A stretch of 33,149 nt of DNA from Eubacteriales bacterium (GCA_030540255.1 JAUNWP010000019.1:1-33149); one strand, 5' to 3'; shown: positions 8,602-17,014, counted from the stretch's first letter. The notes: generated from the letters alone by a model not told the origin. Translations and numbers: made by a program.

Positions 8602-9585
8602 ATGTCACTTAAAGGAAGAAACTTTCTGACACTGCTGGATTTTACTCCGGACGAGATCAAAGAATTCATCGATCTTGCAGCCGATCTTAAAGCAAAGAAG
8701 AAGGCCGGAATACTGCATAAGATCCATGAAGGCAAGAATGTTGCGCTGCTCTTTGAAAAGACATCCACAAGAACACGCTGCTCATTTGAGATAGCCGCGG
8801 CAGATCTTGGAATGCACCCTGTATTTCTGGATTCGGACAGCTCACAGATGGGAAAGAAAGAGTCTATACCGGATACGGCAAGAGTGCTCGGAAGGATGTT
8901 TGACGGCATCGAGTACAGAGGCTACGGACAGGAGATAGTGGAACAGCTTGCGAAGTATTCGGGAGTGCCTGTATGGAACGGACTTACTAATGAATACCAT
9001 CCGACTCAGATACTTGCCGACTTCCTTACAATAATAGAGCATTTCGGAAAGCTTAAAGGGATAAAGCTTGTGTACATGGGAGATGCAAGATACAACATGG
9101 GTGATTCTCTGATGATAGGCTGTGCCAAGATGGGCATGCATTTTGTGTCTTGTGCACCTGAGAAATATTTTCAGAATAGTGAGCTTGTTGAAAAATGCCG
9201 CAGCATAGCAGCCGAAACCGGTGCGGTTCTCGAATTTATCGAGGATCCCATGGAGGCAAGCAGGAATGCGGATGTTATTTACACCGACGTATGGGTATCA
9301 ATGGGCGAGCCTGAGGAGATATGGGCAGAGAGGATAAAGGATCTTATGCCATATCAGGTCAATAAGGCTGTCATGGATAATGCAGGCCCGCAGTGCAGAT
9401 TCATGCATTGCCTTCCGGCTTATCATGATCTCGGTACGGCAGTCGGAAGAAAGATACATGAGAAGTTCGGATATGATGCGCTTGAAGTGACAGATGAGGT
9501 GTTTGAAGGACCTCAGTCTATAGTATTTGATGAGGCTGAGAATCGTTTTCATACTATTAAGGCTGTGATGGCAGCAACATTATAA
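8602..9585 (+). CDS. argF: Ornithine carbamoyltransferase
   Basis: The enzyme makes citrulline from ornithine and carbamoyl phosphate. The carbamoyl-phosphate site STRTR is at residues 55-59 (EKTSTRTRCSFE), and the ornithine-side HCLP motif is at residues 269-272 within FMHCLPAYHD. The 327-residue length fits. AAGGAAG at 8589-8595 precedes the ATG. It is the last gene of the arginine cluster and is followed by a terminator, so the citrulline made here feeds argG at the other end of the cluster. A catabolic role (arginine deiminase pathway) is unlikely because no arcA or arcC lies nearby. Confidence 0.95.
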   Translation: MSLKGRNFLTLLDFTPDEIKEFIDLAADLKAKKKAGILHKIHEGKNVALLFEKTSTRTRCSFEIAAADLGMHPVFLDSDSSQMGKKESIPDTARVLGRMFDGIEYRGYGQEIVEQLAKYSGVPVWNGLTNEYHPTQILADFLTIIEHFGKLKGIKLVYMGDARYNMGDSLMIGCAKMGMHFVSCAPEKYFQNSELVEKCRSIAAETGAVLEFIEDPMEASRNADVIYTDVWVSMGEPEEIWAERIKDLMPYQVNKAVMDNAGPQCRFMHCLPAYHDLGTAVGRKIHEKFGYDALEVTDEVFEGPQSIVFDEAENRFHTIKAVMAATL

Positions 9586-9606
9586 GAACATACGTTTTTT
9601 TTAATA

Positions 9607-9642
9607 ATCCGGCATTATGATTGCCGCCGGTGATATTTTTTG
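9607..9642 (+). terminator. Probable terminator at the end of the arginine cluster
   Basis: The stem CCGGC (9609-9613) / GCCGG (9626-9630), flanked by AT/AT pairs, is followed by the run ATTTTTT. It is modest in strength but well placed after argF. Confidence 0.6.
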
Positions 9643-9788
9643 ATAGAATATGTAGGCTGTTCGGAGCATAAGTTTAAGTCTTATACTTACAAAACCCGGG
9701 ATGGTCTTTTGTACAACTGTATATCGGGACCGTGAGAAGGTTTCGGGACTTAAGACGGACAGCTTCGTGTTTTATCAAGGAGGTTTTA

Positions 9789-10571
9789 ATGAAAACCGGC
9801 AATAAATATTACGGAGAAACAGGTACGGGCAGAGGCAGTCAGAGCCGGATCATGTATGATGCGAGAGGAAATCGTATTAAGAGTGATCCGTTTTCAAATA
9901 AATATGTACGCTTTCTGCTGATATATGCATTACCGTATCTTGTGATCAACGGAATTATACTTATGCTTGTATGCTCACAGCCTAAGATAACGGTCAATGT
10001 AAAGGATACCAATGATTATATTCAGACAGATGTTGATTTTACGGTCAAGTCACTGCTTCCTGTCAAGGAACTTAAGGTATCGCTTGAGTCTGAGCCTGTC
10101 GAATATGAAAAGTCAGGCAGCAGCTATAAGTGCATAGTGGATAAAAACGGTACATTTACTGTCGAAGCAAAGTCTCTGAACGGAATGATACGTTCGGTAT
10201 ATACAGATGTCAACCAGATAGATGACAGTGCGCCATCTATAGACGAATCAAGCATCGAGTATTCGCGCGGAGAATTGAGTTTCACTATCGGTGATACCTT
10301 ATCCGGTGTGGATTATGATTCTTTGTACGGAGAGCTTGACAACGGAGAACGTATAGACCTGCACAGCTATGATGCAGCTACCGGAAGTGTTACCATGCTG
10401 CTTCCTAAGACCGAAGATTCTCTGGTGCTTCACTACGAGGATATGGTAGGAAATGCAGGAGAAGGAAGAGTGACCTTAAGTGTTGAGGGATCGGATAATA
10501 AATTATCCGAGACAGGAGACGCTTCGGAAGGCACAGGCTCTGCAGAAGAAGCATCCTCCGGAGAGAGCTGA
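9789..10571 (+). CDS. Single-pass membrane protein of unknown function
   Basis: The product has 260 residues from ATG 9789, which follows a strong AAGGAGG at 9778-9784. The upstream GTG at 9732 is unlikely to be the start. A polar N-terminal tail of about 40 residues (Gly, Ser, Arg and Lys rich) precedes one hydrophobic helix at about residues 42-62 (FLLIYALPYLVINGIILMLVC). About 180 residues follow that are acidic, beta-rich and probably outside the cell, with Ig-like character (DDSAPSIDESSIEYSRGELSF, then SLVLHYEDMVGNAGEG). The C-terminus is low-complexity Ser/Glu/Gly. I do not recognise a family. It is bounded by terminators at 9607-9642 and 10621-10664, so it is probably a single-gene unit between argF and pyc. 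Confidence 0.75.
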   Translation: MKTGNKYYGETGTGRGSQSRIMYDARGNRIKSDPFSNKYVRFLLIYALPYLVINGIILMLVCSQPKITVNVKDTNDYIQTDVDFTVKSLLPVKELKVSLESEPVEYEKSGSSYKCIVDKNGTFTVEAKSLNGMIRSVYTDVNQIDDSAPSIDESSIEYSRGELSFTIGDTLSGVDYDSLYGELDNGERIDLHSYDAATGSVTMLLPKTEDSLVLHYEDMVGNAGEGRVTLSVEGSDNKLSETGDASEGTGSAEEASSGES

Positions 10572-10620
10572 AGACCTGAAGCCACAGATATGTGAAACGG
10601 AATTTACAGATGTACATTTA

Positions 10621-10664
10621 AAATCACCCTATGTTCAGAGTACTCGGACATGGGGTGATTTTGT
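10621..10664 (+). terminator. Rho-independent terminator after the membrane protein gene
   Basis: A long stem AAATCACCC-ATGT (10621-10634) pairs with ACAT-GGGTGATTT (10648-10661), with a T and a G as bulge/mismatch, followed by a short TTTTGT stretch. The A-rich left flank would let it also act on the other strand. Confidence 0.75.
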
Positions 10665-10714
10665 ATAAAAGTACGATTTGCAAAACTTGAATGTTAAAGC
10701 GCGGCAGAAAGCAG

Positions 10715-10945
10715 TTACATGAAAATGTAATATTTGACGCATTAAAGCGTCAATACGACAGAGTGATAAACGAGGAATGGATAAGCCAATATGCTGAAAT
10801 AATATACATTAAAATGAATAATGTATCATGTGAAAAATAATACAATAAAAACACGTCCATATCATTATTGTATAAATGAACAATAATATCAATATGCTTT
10901 CGGCAGAAATAAACATTGCTACACCTGCTGTAAGCGTTGTATACT
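10715..10945 (+). promoter_or_regulatory. pyc upstream region: cluster of inverted repeats and a promoter
   Basis: The 414-base gap before pyc (10572-10985) holds several dyads after its terminator. They are TTACAT-gaaa-ATGTAA (10715-10730), TTGACGC-attaaa-GCGTCAA (10734-10753), ATACATTA (10804-10811) / TAATGTAT (10819-10826), and TACAATAA (10841-10848) / TTATTGTA (10865-10872). The last overlaps ATTATTG (10864-10870) / CAATAAT (10881-10887). A likely promoter is TTGCTA (10916-10921), an 18-base spacer and TATACT (10940-10945). The dyads may be operators for one or more regulators of pyruvate carboxylase; none matches a BirA site I know. Confidence 0.45.
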
Positions 10946-10985
10946 AATAACTAAACTGCTTTTAGATCAAAGGGAGATAGATCAT

Positions 10986-13900
10986 ATGAGTCAGAATTTT
11001 AAAAAGGTACTTGTTGCGAATCGAGGCGAGATCGCTATGCGTATATTCAGAGCGTGTCACGATCTCGGATTACAGACTATCGCTATTTATTCCAACGAAG
11101 ACACATACAGTATGTTCCGTACGGCTGCCGATGAGTCTTATCTTATCGGAGAGAATGAGAGCCCGCTCGGAGCATATCTTGATATTCCGAAGATCATCGA
11201 GCTTGCCAAGAAGCACGGTGCGGATGCAATTCATCCGGGCTATGGTTTCCTGAGTGAGAACGGTGACTTTGCAAGAGCCTGCGAGGAGAACGGTATCAAG
11301 TTCATAGGACCGAGCTCCAGAGTACTTGATATGATGGGAGACAAGCTTTCTGCCAAGCAGATGGCACTTGCTTGTAATGTTCCTACCACACCGGGTACGG
11401 ATAAGCCGCTTGAGAGCAGAGAGTCCGCACAGAAGCTTGCCATGGAATTCGGTTTCCCGGTTATCCTTAAGGCAGCGGCCGGCGGCGGCGGAAGAGGTAT
11501 GCGCCGCTGCGATACCGTTGAAGAGGTAGGCATCAATTACGATCTTGTTAAGGCTGAAGCCAAGAAGGCATTCGGCAGCGACGACATTTTCATGGAGAAG
11601 TTCCTTGTTGAGCCTAAGCATATTGAGATCCAGGTACTCGGAGATGAGTACGGTAATGTTGTTCATCTGTTTGAGAGAGACTGTTCACTGCAGCGCCGTT
11701 ATCAGAAGGTGGTTGAGTTTACACCGGCTTTCTCTATTCCGCAGTCAGTGCGTGAGGCACTTTACGAAGATGCGGTTAAGATCGCCAAGCATGTAGGCTA
11801 TGTCAATGCAGGAACGCTGGAGTTCCTTGTTGATAAGGAAGGACATCATTACTTCATAGAGATGAATCCGCGTATTCAGGTTGAGCATACGGTTACAGAG
11901 ATGGTGACAGGTATCGACCTTGTACGTTCACAGGTCCTTATAGCCGAGGGACGTCCGCTCAGCGACCCGGAGATAGGTATCGAGTCACAGGACAGCGTAC
12001 ATCTTAACGGATATGCTCTTCAGTGCCGTGTTACCACAGAGGATCCTGCAAACAACTTTGCACCTGATACAGGTAAGATCACATCCTACCGTTCACCGGG
12101 CGGATTCGGTATCAGACTTGACGGTGCTACAGCAGGTGCCGGTGCGGTTATTTCTCCGTACTATGATTCACTGCTTGTAAAGGTAACGGCATGGGATTCT
12201 ACCTTCCCGGCTGTATGCCGCAAGGCTGCACGTGCGGTACGTGAGATACATGTCCGCGGTGTTAAGACTAATATCGCATTTATACTTAATATACTTACAA
12301 ACTCGACTTTCCTTGCAGGAAAGTGCCATACCAAGTTTATTGATGAGACGCCGGAGCTCTTTGCCTTCAAGAAGGATCAGGACAGAGCTACCAAGATGCT
12401 CAAATATATCGGTAATATCAATATCAAGGAGCAGGGAGATCATAAGTTCTACGATCCGCCGCGCTTCCCGACTGTTACAGGCAATAGACCGGACGGCTTA
12501 AAGCAGCTGCTGGATGCGAAGGGACCGAAGGCTGTTGCGGACTGGGTACTTGATCAGAAGAAGCTTCTTATCTGTGATACTACCTGCCGTGATGCTCACC
12601 AGTCGCTCCTTGCAACACGTGTTCGTACACGTGATATAGTTAAGGGCATGGACGGAACAAGTGAGATACTTGCCGATGCATTCTCCTTGGAGTGCTGGGG
12701 CGGAGCTACATTTGACGTGGCTTACAGATTTCTTCATGAGTCACCGTGGGAGAGACTTGATCTTATCAGACAGAAGGCTCCGAACTTACTTCTTCAGATG
12801 CTTATAAGAGGTGCAAATGCCGTAGGATATACCAATTATCCGGACAATGTCATCCGTGAGTTTATCAAGGAAGCGGCAAGATCGGGCATTGATGTATTCC
12901 GTATATTCGATTCACTCAACTGGATACCGGGCATGGAAGTTGCGATGGATGAGGTCCTTAATCAGGATAAGATCTGTCAGGCTACTATCTGCTATACCGG
13001 AGATATACTCGATCCTAAGCGTGACAAGTATACGCTTGATTACTATGTCAAGATGGCTAAGGAGCTTGAGCACAGAGGCGCACATATGCTTGCAATCAAG
13101 GATATGGCAGGTCTGCTTAGACCTTACGCGGCAAAGAAGCTTGTTTCGACTCTTAAGCAGGAGATAGGTATACCGATACAGCTGCATACTCATGATACCT
13201 CGGGCAACCAGGTAGCAGCATTACTTATGGCTGCGGAGGCCGGTGTTGATGTTGTTGATTGTGCAATCTCTTCAATGGCAGGTATGACCAGCCAGCCTTC
13301 ACTTAATGCTGTAGTTGCCGCATTGCAGGAAACAGAGCGAGATACCGGACTTGATCTCGACAGACTTCAGGAGCTTACAAACTACTGGGAGGACGTAAGA
13401 AAGCGTTACAGCAGCTTTGAGGGAGGCATAACAAATAATGCTACCGATATCTATCGTTATGAGATACCGGGAGGTCAGTATACCAATCTTAAGCCTCAGG
13501 TGGTTTCACTCGGACTCGGAGACAGATTTGACGAGGTTAAGGAGAATTACCGCAAGGTAAATAAGATGGTCGGAGATATAGTCAAGGTTACTCCTTCAAG
13601 TAAGATGGTGGGAGATATGGCTATATTTATGACACAGAATCAGCTTACTCCTGAGAATATAGTTGAAAAGGGTGCGTCTCTTGCATTCCCTGACAGTGCG
13701 GTGAGCTACTTCTCGGGAATGATGGGACAGCCTGAGGGAGGATTCCCTGAGGATCTTCAGAAGGTCGTACTTAAGGGCAAGAAGCCGATAAGCTGCAGAC
13801 CGGGAGAGCTGCTTCCGCCTGTAGACTTTGAGGAAAAGAAGCGTGAGATGCTTAAGTTCACGGATACACCTACATGGAGAGGTGTGCTCAGCTATTGCCT

Positions 13901-14408
13901 GTATCCTAAGGTGCTTGAGGATTATATCAGCCAGCAGAAGGAATACGGCTATATCATGCGTCTTGGAAGCCATGTATTCTTCCACGGACTTGCTGTAGGA
14001 GAGACCAATAAGGTTAATATCGCAGACGGAAAGACTCTGGTTATCAAATACCTCGGACTCGGAGATATCGACAGCGAGGGAATGCGTACAGTATGCTTCG
14101 AGCTTAACGGAATCCGCCGTGATGTACAGGTGCCGGATGAGGCGGCTCAGCAGAAGATCGTCAAGGTTCCTATGGCAGATCCGCTTAACAAGGGTGAGGT
14201 AGGATCCTCAATACCGGGTGCCGTAAGCAAGATCAATGTCAAGGTCGGAGATAAGGTAGAGGAGAACCAGACTCTTATAACCATTGAGGCTATGAAGATG
14301 GAGACTGCGATTACTGCACAGATCGACGGAGTGGTTGAGAGCATTGAAGTTGCAGAGGGAGATACCGTTAAGTGCGGTCAGCTTCTTATGAAGATTCAGG
14401 TCAAATAA
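10986..14408 (+). CDS. pyc: Pyruvate carboxylase
   Basis: This biotin enzyme carboxylates pyruvate to oxaloacetate, replenishing the TCA intermediates and aspartate that argG uses. The 1140 residues carry the whole single-chain form. The biotin carboxylase domain (about 1-450) has the ATP-grasp loop AAAGGGGRGMRR and the FIEMNPRIQVEHTVTE motif. The carboxyltransferase domain (about 530-800) has CDTTCRDAHQSLLATRVRT and IKDMAGLLRP, followed by the allosteric/tetramerisation region. The C-terminal biotin carrier domain has the biotin lysine at about K1104 in EAMKMET. AAAGGGAG around 10969-10975 sets the start. A promoter and several dyads lie upstream, and the next transcription unit has its own promoter. 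No anomaly is seen in the coding sequence. Confidence 0.97.
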   Translation: MSQNFKKVLVANRGEIAMRIFRACHDLGLQTIAIYSNEDTYSMFRTAADESYLIGENESPLGAYLDIPKIIELAKKHGADAIHPGYGFLSENGDFARACEENGIKFIGPSSRVLDMMGDKLSAKQMALACNVPTTPGTDKPLESRESAQKLAMEFGFPVILKAAAGGGGRGMRRCDTVEEVGINYDLVKAEAKKAFGSDDIFMEKFLVEPKHIEIQVLGDEYGNVVHLFERDCSLQRRYQKVVEFTPAFSIPQSVREALYEDAVKIAKHVGYVNAGTLEFLVDKEGHHYFIEMNPRIQVEHTVTEMVTGIDLVRSQVLIAEGRPLSDPEIGIESQDSVHLNGYALQCRVTTEDPANNFAPDTGKITSYRSPGGFGIRLDGATAGAGAVISPYYDSLLVKVTAWDSTFPAVCRKAARAVREIHVRGVKTNIAFILNILTNSTFLAGKCHTKFIDETPELFAFKKDQDRATKMLKYIGNINIKEQGDHKFYDPPRFPTVTGNRPDGLKQLLDAKGPKAVADWVLDQKKLLICDTTCRDAHQSLLATRVRTRDIVKGMDGTSEILADAFSLECWGGATFDVAYRFLHESPWERLDLIRQKAPNLLLQMLIRGANAVGYTNYPDNVIREFIKEAARSGIDVFRIFDSLNWIPGMEVAMDEVLNQDKICQATICYTGDILDPKRDKYTLDYYVKMAKELEHRGAHMLAIKDMAGLLRPYAAKKLVSTLKQEIGIPIQLHTHDTSGNQVAALLMAAEAGVDVVDCAISSMAGMTSQPSLNAVVAALQETERDTGLDLDRLQELTNYWEDVRKRYSSFEGGITNNATDIYRYEIPGGQYTNLKPQVVSLGLGDRFDEVKENYRKVNKMVGDIVKVTPSSKMVGDMAIFMTQNQLTPENIVEKGASLAFPDSAVSYFSGMMGQPEGGFPEDLQKVVLKGKKPISCRPGELLPPVDFEEKKREMLKFTDTPTWRGVLSYCLYPKVLEDYISQQKEYGYIMRLGSHVFFHGLAVGETNKVNIADGKTLVIKYLGLGDIDSEGMRTVCFELNGIRRDVQVPDEAAQQKIVKVPMADPLNKGEVGSSIPGAVSKINVKVGDKVEENQTLITIEAMKMETAITAQIDGVVESIEVAEGDTVKCGQLLMKIQVK

Positions 14409-14411
14409 TGC

Positions 14412-14440
14412 TTGACAAAGTTTAATAAAGCTTGTATTAT
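14412..14440 (+). promoter_or_regulatory. Promoter of the infC-rpmI-rplT operon
   Basis: A perfect -35 TTGACA (14412-14417), a 17-base spacer and -10 TATTAT (14435-14440) lie immediately after the pyc stop. Transcription should begin near 14447, giving a leader of about 130 bases before infC. Confidence 0.85.
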
Positions 14441-14446
14441 GTACAA

Positions 14447-14555
14447 GCAATAAACAAAGAAGGTTATCCGCCTCACCTCGTGTAAGGGCTTACGCAGGTA
14501 CATATGCAGTATTTAACTGATCATTAAAGCGGATACTTTCGGGTGTTCGCTTTTT
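14447..14555 (+). ncRNA. L20 leader (ribosomal protein autoregulatory RNA) with attenuator
   Basis: The leader between the promoter and infC has the layout of the Firmicute L20 leader. A terminator stem pairs AGCGGATAC (14528-14536) with GTGTTCGCT (14543-14551) through wobble pairs and ends in TTTTT. The earlier segment TATCCGC (14465-14471) is exactly complementary to GCGGATA (14529-14535) in the left arm of that terminator and so can act as an antiterminator. A third hairpin, GTGTAAG (14480-14486) / CTTACGC (14489-14495), lies between. In Bacillus, excess L20 binds the leader and favours termination, lowering infC-rpmI-rplT expression. The same control is inferred here from gene order and the mutually exclusive pairings. 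Confidence 0.8.
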
Positions 14556-14556
14556 C
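14528..14556 (+). terminator. Conditional terminator within the L20 leader
   Basis: The 9-bp stem with loop TTTCGG and a T-run at 14551-14555 is only 9 bases before the infC Shine-Dalgarno. Its left arm can alternatively pair with 14465-14471, so it is an attenuator rather than an operon end. Confidence 0.75.
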
Positions 14557-14579
14557 TTATTGTTAGGAGGTGTATTAAT

Positions 14580-15095
14580 ATTAGCGAGCTTAATGTACAG
14601 ATAAACGAGCAGATTCGAGATAAGGAAGTCAGAGTTATCGGCGAAGACGGTGAGCAGCTCGGTGTTATGAGTGCTCAGGAGGCACAGAAACTTGCGGACG
14701 AAGCAGGAGTCGACCTTGTTAAGATTGCAGCAAATGCAGTTCCGCCGGTAGTCAAGATCATAGATTTCTCGAGATACCGCTATGAGCAGAGACGCCGTGA
14801 GAAAGAACAGAAGAAGAAGCAGAATGTCATAGAGGTCAAGGAGGTTCGTTTAACTCCTAATATTGATACCAATGACCTTAACACCAAGATGTCGGCAGCC
14901 AAGAAATTTCTTGAGAAGGGCAACAAGGTAAAGGTTACATTGAGATTCAGAGGACGAGAGCTCTCACGTATGGGACAGTCCAAGTATATTCTTGATGATT
15001 TTGCAAATGCTTTGGCTGAGGTTGCACAGGTAGATAAGCCGTCCAAGACAGAAGGACGCAGCCTTGTTATGATACTCAGTCCCAAGAAGAAGTGA
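14580..15095 (+). CDS. infC: Translation initiation factor IF-3, rare ATT start codon
   Basis: IF-3 binds the 30S subunit, keeps it apart from 50S and checks start-codon pairing. In-frame sequence homologous to the conserved N-terminus (SELNVQINEQIRDKEVRVIGEDGEQLGVM) begins well before the first in-frame ATG at 14667. No ATG, GTG or TTG occurs in frame across it. ATT at 14580-14582 lies 9 bases after AGGAGG (14565-14570), so I take it as the start, giving 171 residues, a normal length. infC of E. coli and of Geobacillus also start at AUU; IF-3 then represses its own translation by rejecting the non-standard codon. The N-domain, basic linker (YEQRRREKEQKKKQ) and C-domain are all present. Confidence 0.93.
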   Translation: MSELNVQINEQIRDKEVRVIGEDGEQLGVMSAQEAQKLADEAGVDLVKIAANAVPPVVKIIDFSRYRYEQRRREKEQKKKQNVIEVKEVRLTPNIDTNDLNTKMSAAKKFLEKGNKVKVTLRFRGRELSRMGQSKYILDDFANALAEVAQVDKPSKTEGRSLVMILSPKKK

Positions 15096-15128
15096 TTTTC
15101 CACAGTATAAGATCAGGAGGAAATAGAT

Positions 15129-15332
15129 ATGGCAGTAAAGAAGTTAAAAACCAAAAGAGCAGCTGCAAAGCGTTTTAAGCTGACAGGCTCAGGAAAGCTT
15201 GTAAGAAACCATGCTAACAAGTCTCACATTCTTACAAAGAAGACAAGAAAGAGAAAGAGACATCTCGTTAAGGACGTTGTAACAGATGCAACAAATGCAC
15301 CAACAATGAAGAAGATACTTCCGTATCTGTAA
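15129..15332 (+). CDS. rpmI: 50S ribosomal protein L35
   Basis: The 67-residue, very basic protein begins [19 protein letters not shown] and carries the family's [16 protein letters not shown] core. It is part of the large ribosomal subunit. AGGAGG at 15115-15120 lies 8 bases before the ATG. The gene sits between infC and rplT in the standard order and should be controlled by the L20 leader upstream. Confidence 0.96.
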   Translation: MAVKKLKTKRAAAKRFKLTGSGKLVRNHANKSHILTKKTRKRKRHLVKDVVTDATNAPTMKKILPYL

Positions 15333-15357
15333 TCGGTAGTCCAAGGAGGAGATTGAA

Positions 15358-15714
15358 ATGGCAAGAATTAAAGGCGGATTAAACGCAAAGAGAAAGCATA
15401 ACAGAGTACTCAAGATGGCTAAGGGCTACAGAGGAGCTCGTTCAAAGCAGTATCGTGTAGCTAAGCAGTCGGTAATGAGAGCCCTTGCTAATGCATACAG
15501 AGGACGTAAGGAGAAGAAGAGACAGTACAGAGCTCTTTGGATCACACGTATCAATGCAGGTGCTCACATGAACGGAATCAGCTATTCACAGCTTATGCAC
15601 GGTCTTAAAGTTGCAGGTGTTGATATGAACCGTAAGGTCCTTTCAGAGCTTGCTATCTCAGACGCAGCAGGATTCGCAAAGCTTTGCGAGCTTGCTAAGG
15701 CTAACTGCAAGTAA
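15358..15714 (+). CDS. rplT: 50S ribosomal protein L20
   Basis: The 118-residue protein is an early assembly protein of the large subunit and, in Firmicutes, the repressor of its own operon through the leader RNA. The sequence MARIKGGLNAKRKHNRVLK and the helical RALWITRINAGAHMNGISYSQ segment are diagnostic. AAGGAGGA at 15343-15350 precedes the ATG. A strong terminator follows. Confidence 0.97.
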   Translation: MARIKGGLNAKRKHNRVLKMAKGYRGARSKQYRVAKQSVMRALANAYRGRKEKKRQYRALWITRINAGAHMNGISYSQLMHGLKVAGVDMNRKVLSELAISDAAGFAKLCELAKANCK

Positions 15715-15742
15715 TTGAATTAAGTATTGACTTTTTATTAAG

Positions 15743-15780
15743 TGCTCACGGATACTATAAGTAGTGTCCGTGAGCATTAT
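15743..15780 (+). terminator. Terminator of the infC-rpmI-rplT operon
   Basis: TGCTCACGGA (15743-15752) pairs perfectly with TCCGTGAGCA (15767-15776), with further ACTA/TAGT pairing inside, followed by TTATT. The stem is very stable although the T-run is short. Confidence 0.75.
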
Positions 15781-15899
15781 TCGTCTTAGGGCTGTGTTAA
15801 TTTCGTATCAAAAAAGGGTTTTGTATTAACGGTTCGGATTATTTATCACTTGACACGGCAATGGGTAAAGTATGGGTATTATGAAAAGGGAGAAAAAAT

Positions 15900-16901
15900 A
15901 TGTCGGAGGAAAAGAACAGAGATTTTAATTTGTCGGATATTGATGACAATTTTCGTTACAAAGAAAAGCATGCGCCTCGTACAGCTATTCTCGATGATCA
16001 ACTTGTAGATGAGAAGTATGTCGAGTATATCAGGGAAAAAAATAATAATGCCATAGAAGATAACGGCAGGACTATACTCGGAGTGGTCTTGGGTTCTGTT
16101 ATAAATGCGGTCAACCTTGCGATATTTGTTGATGCCGGCGGATTCCTACCGAGCGGTATGTCGGGTCTTATAGTCCTTATACAGAGACTTGTTGAAAAGT
16201 TCATGGGGATCGTGCTTCCGTTTACGCCGATATCGCTTGTGTTTAATATTGCCGCGGCATTGTTTGCGATAAAGACGCTCGGAAAGAAATACACTATTTA
16301 TTCCTTCCTCAGCGTAATTATTTATTCGCTGCTTACCGATATGATACCGCATATATATCTCACGGATGACAGACTGCTGCTTGCGGTATTCGGCGGTATA
16401 GTCTGCGGTGTCGGACAGGGCGTTGTGCTTAATGCGGGAGCAAGCCAGGGCGGTTCCGATTTCATAGCCATGACATTTTCGGTAAAAAAAGGCATCAATA
16501 CCTTTGGCTATGTTACGGCTGTCAACGTGGCACTTATGATAGTTTCGGGAGTTGTATTCGGTATGGAATCGGCTTTGTATACGATAATATTCCTGTATGT
16601 TAACTTCCAGGTGCTCAATGTGATCTATAAGAAGTATGCAAAGAAGACTTTGTTTATAGTTACGGAGAAGGCAGAGGAGATAGCAGACGACATACGTGCC
16701 ACTACCAATCATTCAAGTACAATAGTTACGGGAGAAGGCGGCTTCAGCAAGAAACCGACAAAGATCGTCTATATGATAATCGGCGCGGATGAGCAGAGCT
16801 TTGTCAGAAAGCGCATACGTGCAATAGACAAAAATGCATTTATTAATGTCATGGATTCCAGTCTTGTAACCGGAAACTTCTATATCAGATCACTTAATTA
16901 A
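15900..16901 (+). CDS. YitT family membrane protein (DUF161 / DUF2179)
   Basis: The 333-residue protein has a charged N-terminus of about 55 residues, then five or six hydrophobic segments (about 57-240) with the family's GG..SQGGSDFIA and AGGFLPSGMSGL motifs. A soluble C-terminal DUF2179 domain covers about 245-333 (KTLFIVTEKAEEIADDI, GEGGF, KTKIVYMIIG). Members are widespread in Firmicutes; transport or a ligand-sensing role is suspected but not proven. AAGGGAG at 15886-15892 serves the ATG. The upstream gap (15781-15899) holds TTGACA at 15850 and TATTAT at 15877 with an unusually long 21-base spacing, plus a GTTAAT (15796-15801) / ATTAAC (15825-15830) dyad. The promoter is therefore uncertain. 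Two terminators follow. Confidence 0.88.
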   Translation: MSEEKNRDFNLSDIDDNFRYKEKHAPRTAILDDQLVDEKYVEYIREKNNNAIEDNGRTILGVVLGSVINAVNLAIFVDAGGFLPSGMSGLIVLIQRLVEKFMGIVLPFTPISLVFNIAAALFAIKTLGKKYTIYSFLSVIIYSLLTDMIPHIYLTDDRLLLAVFGGIVCGVGQGVVLNAGASQGGSDFIAMTFSVKKGINTFGYVTAVNVALMIVSGVVFGMESALYTIIFLYVNFQVLNVIYKKYAKKTLFIVTEKAEEIADDIRATTNHSSTIVTGEGGFSKKPTKIVYMIIGADEQSFVRKRIRAIDKNAFINVMDSSLVTGNFYIRSLN

Positions 16902-16911
16902 AAATACGGAT

Positions 16912-17003
16912 ATTTTGCCGCAATAAAGATGCGGAAAATGTTTTGATAATGACCGCAGATGAGCCAAGTATATGAGACTGATCTGCGGTTTTCTTTTATT
17001 TTT
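16912..17003 (+). terminator. Two successive terminators after the YitT-family gene
   Basis: The first hairpin is ATTTT-CCGCA (16912-16922, one G bulge) with TGCGG-AAAAT (16930-16939), followed by GTTTT. The second is ACCGCAGAT (16952-16960) with ATCTGCGGT (16981-16989), followed by a long T-rich run (TTTTCTTTTATTTTT). Together they separate this gene from the convergent tRNA genes on the other strand. Confidence 0.8.
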
Positions 17004-17014
17004 CAGGAAGTTGC

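Noticed and set aside
14667-14669. ATG 14667 as the start of infC
   Set aside because: It would remove 29 residues of conserved IF-3 N-terminus and has no ribosome site; ATT 14580 follows AGGAGG.
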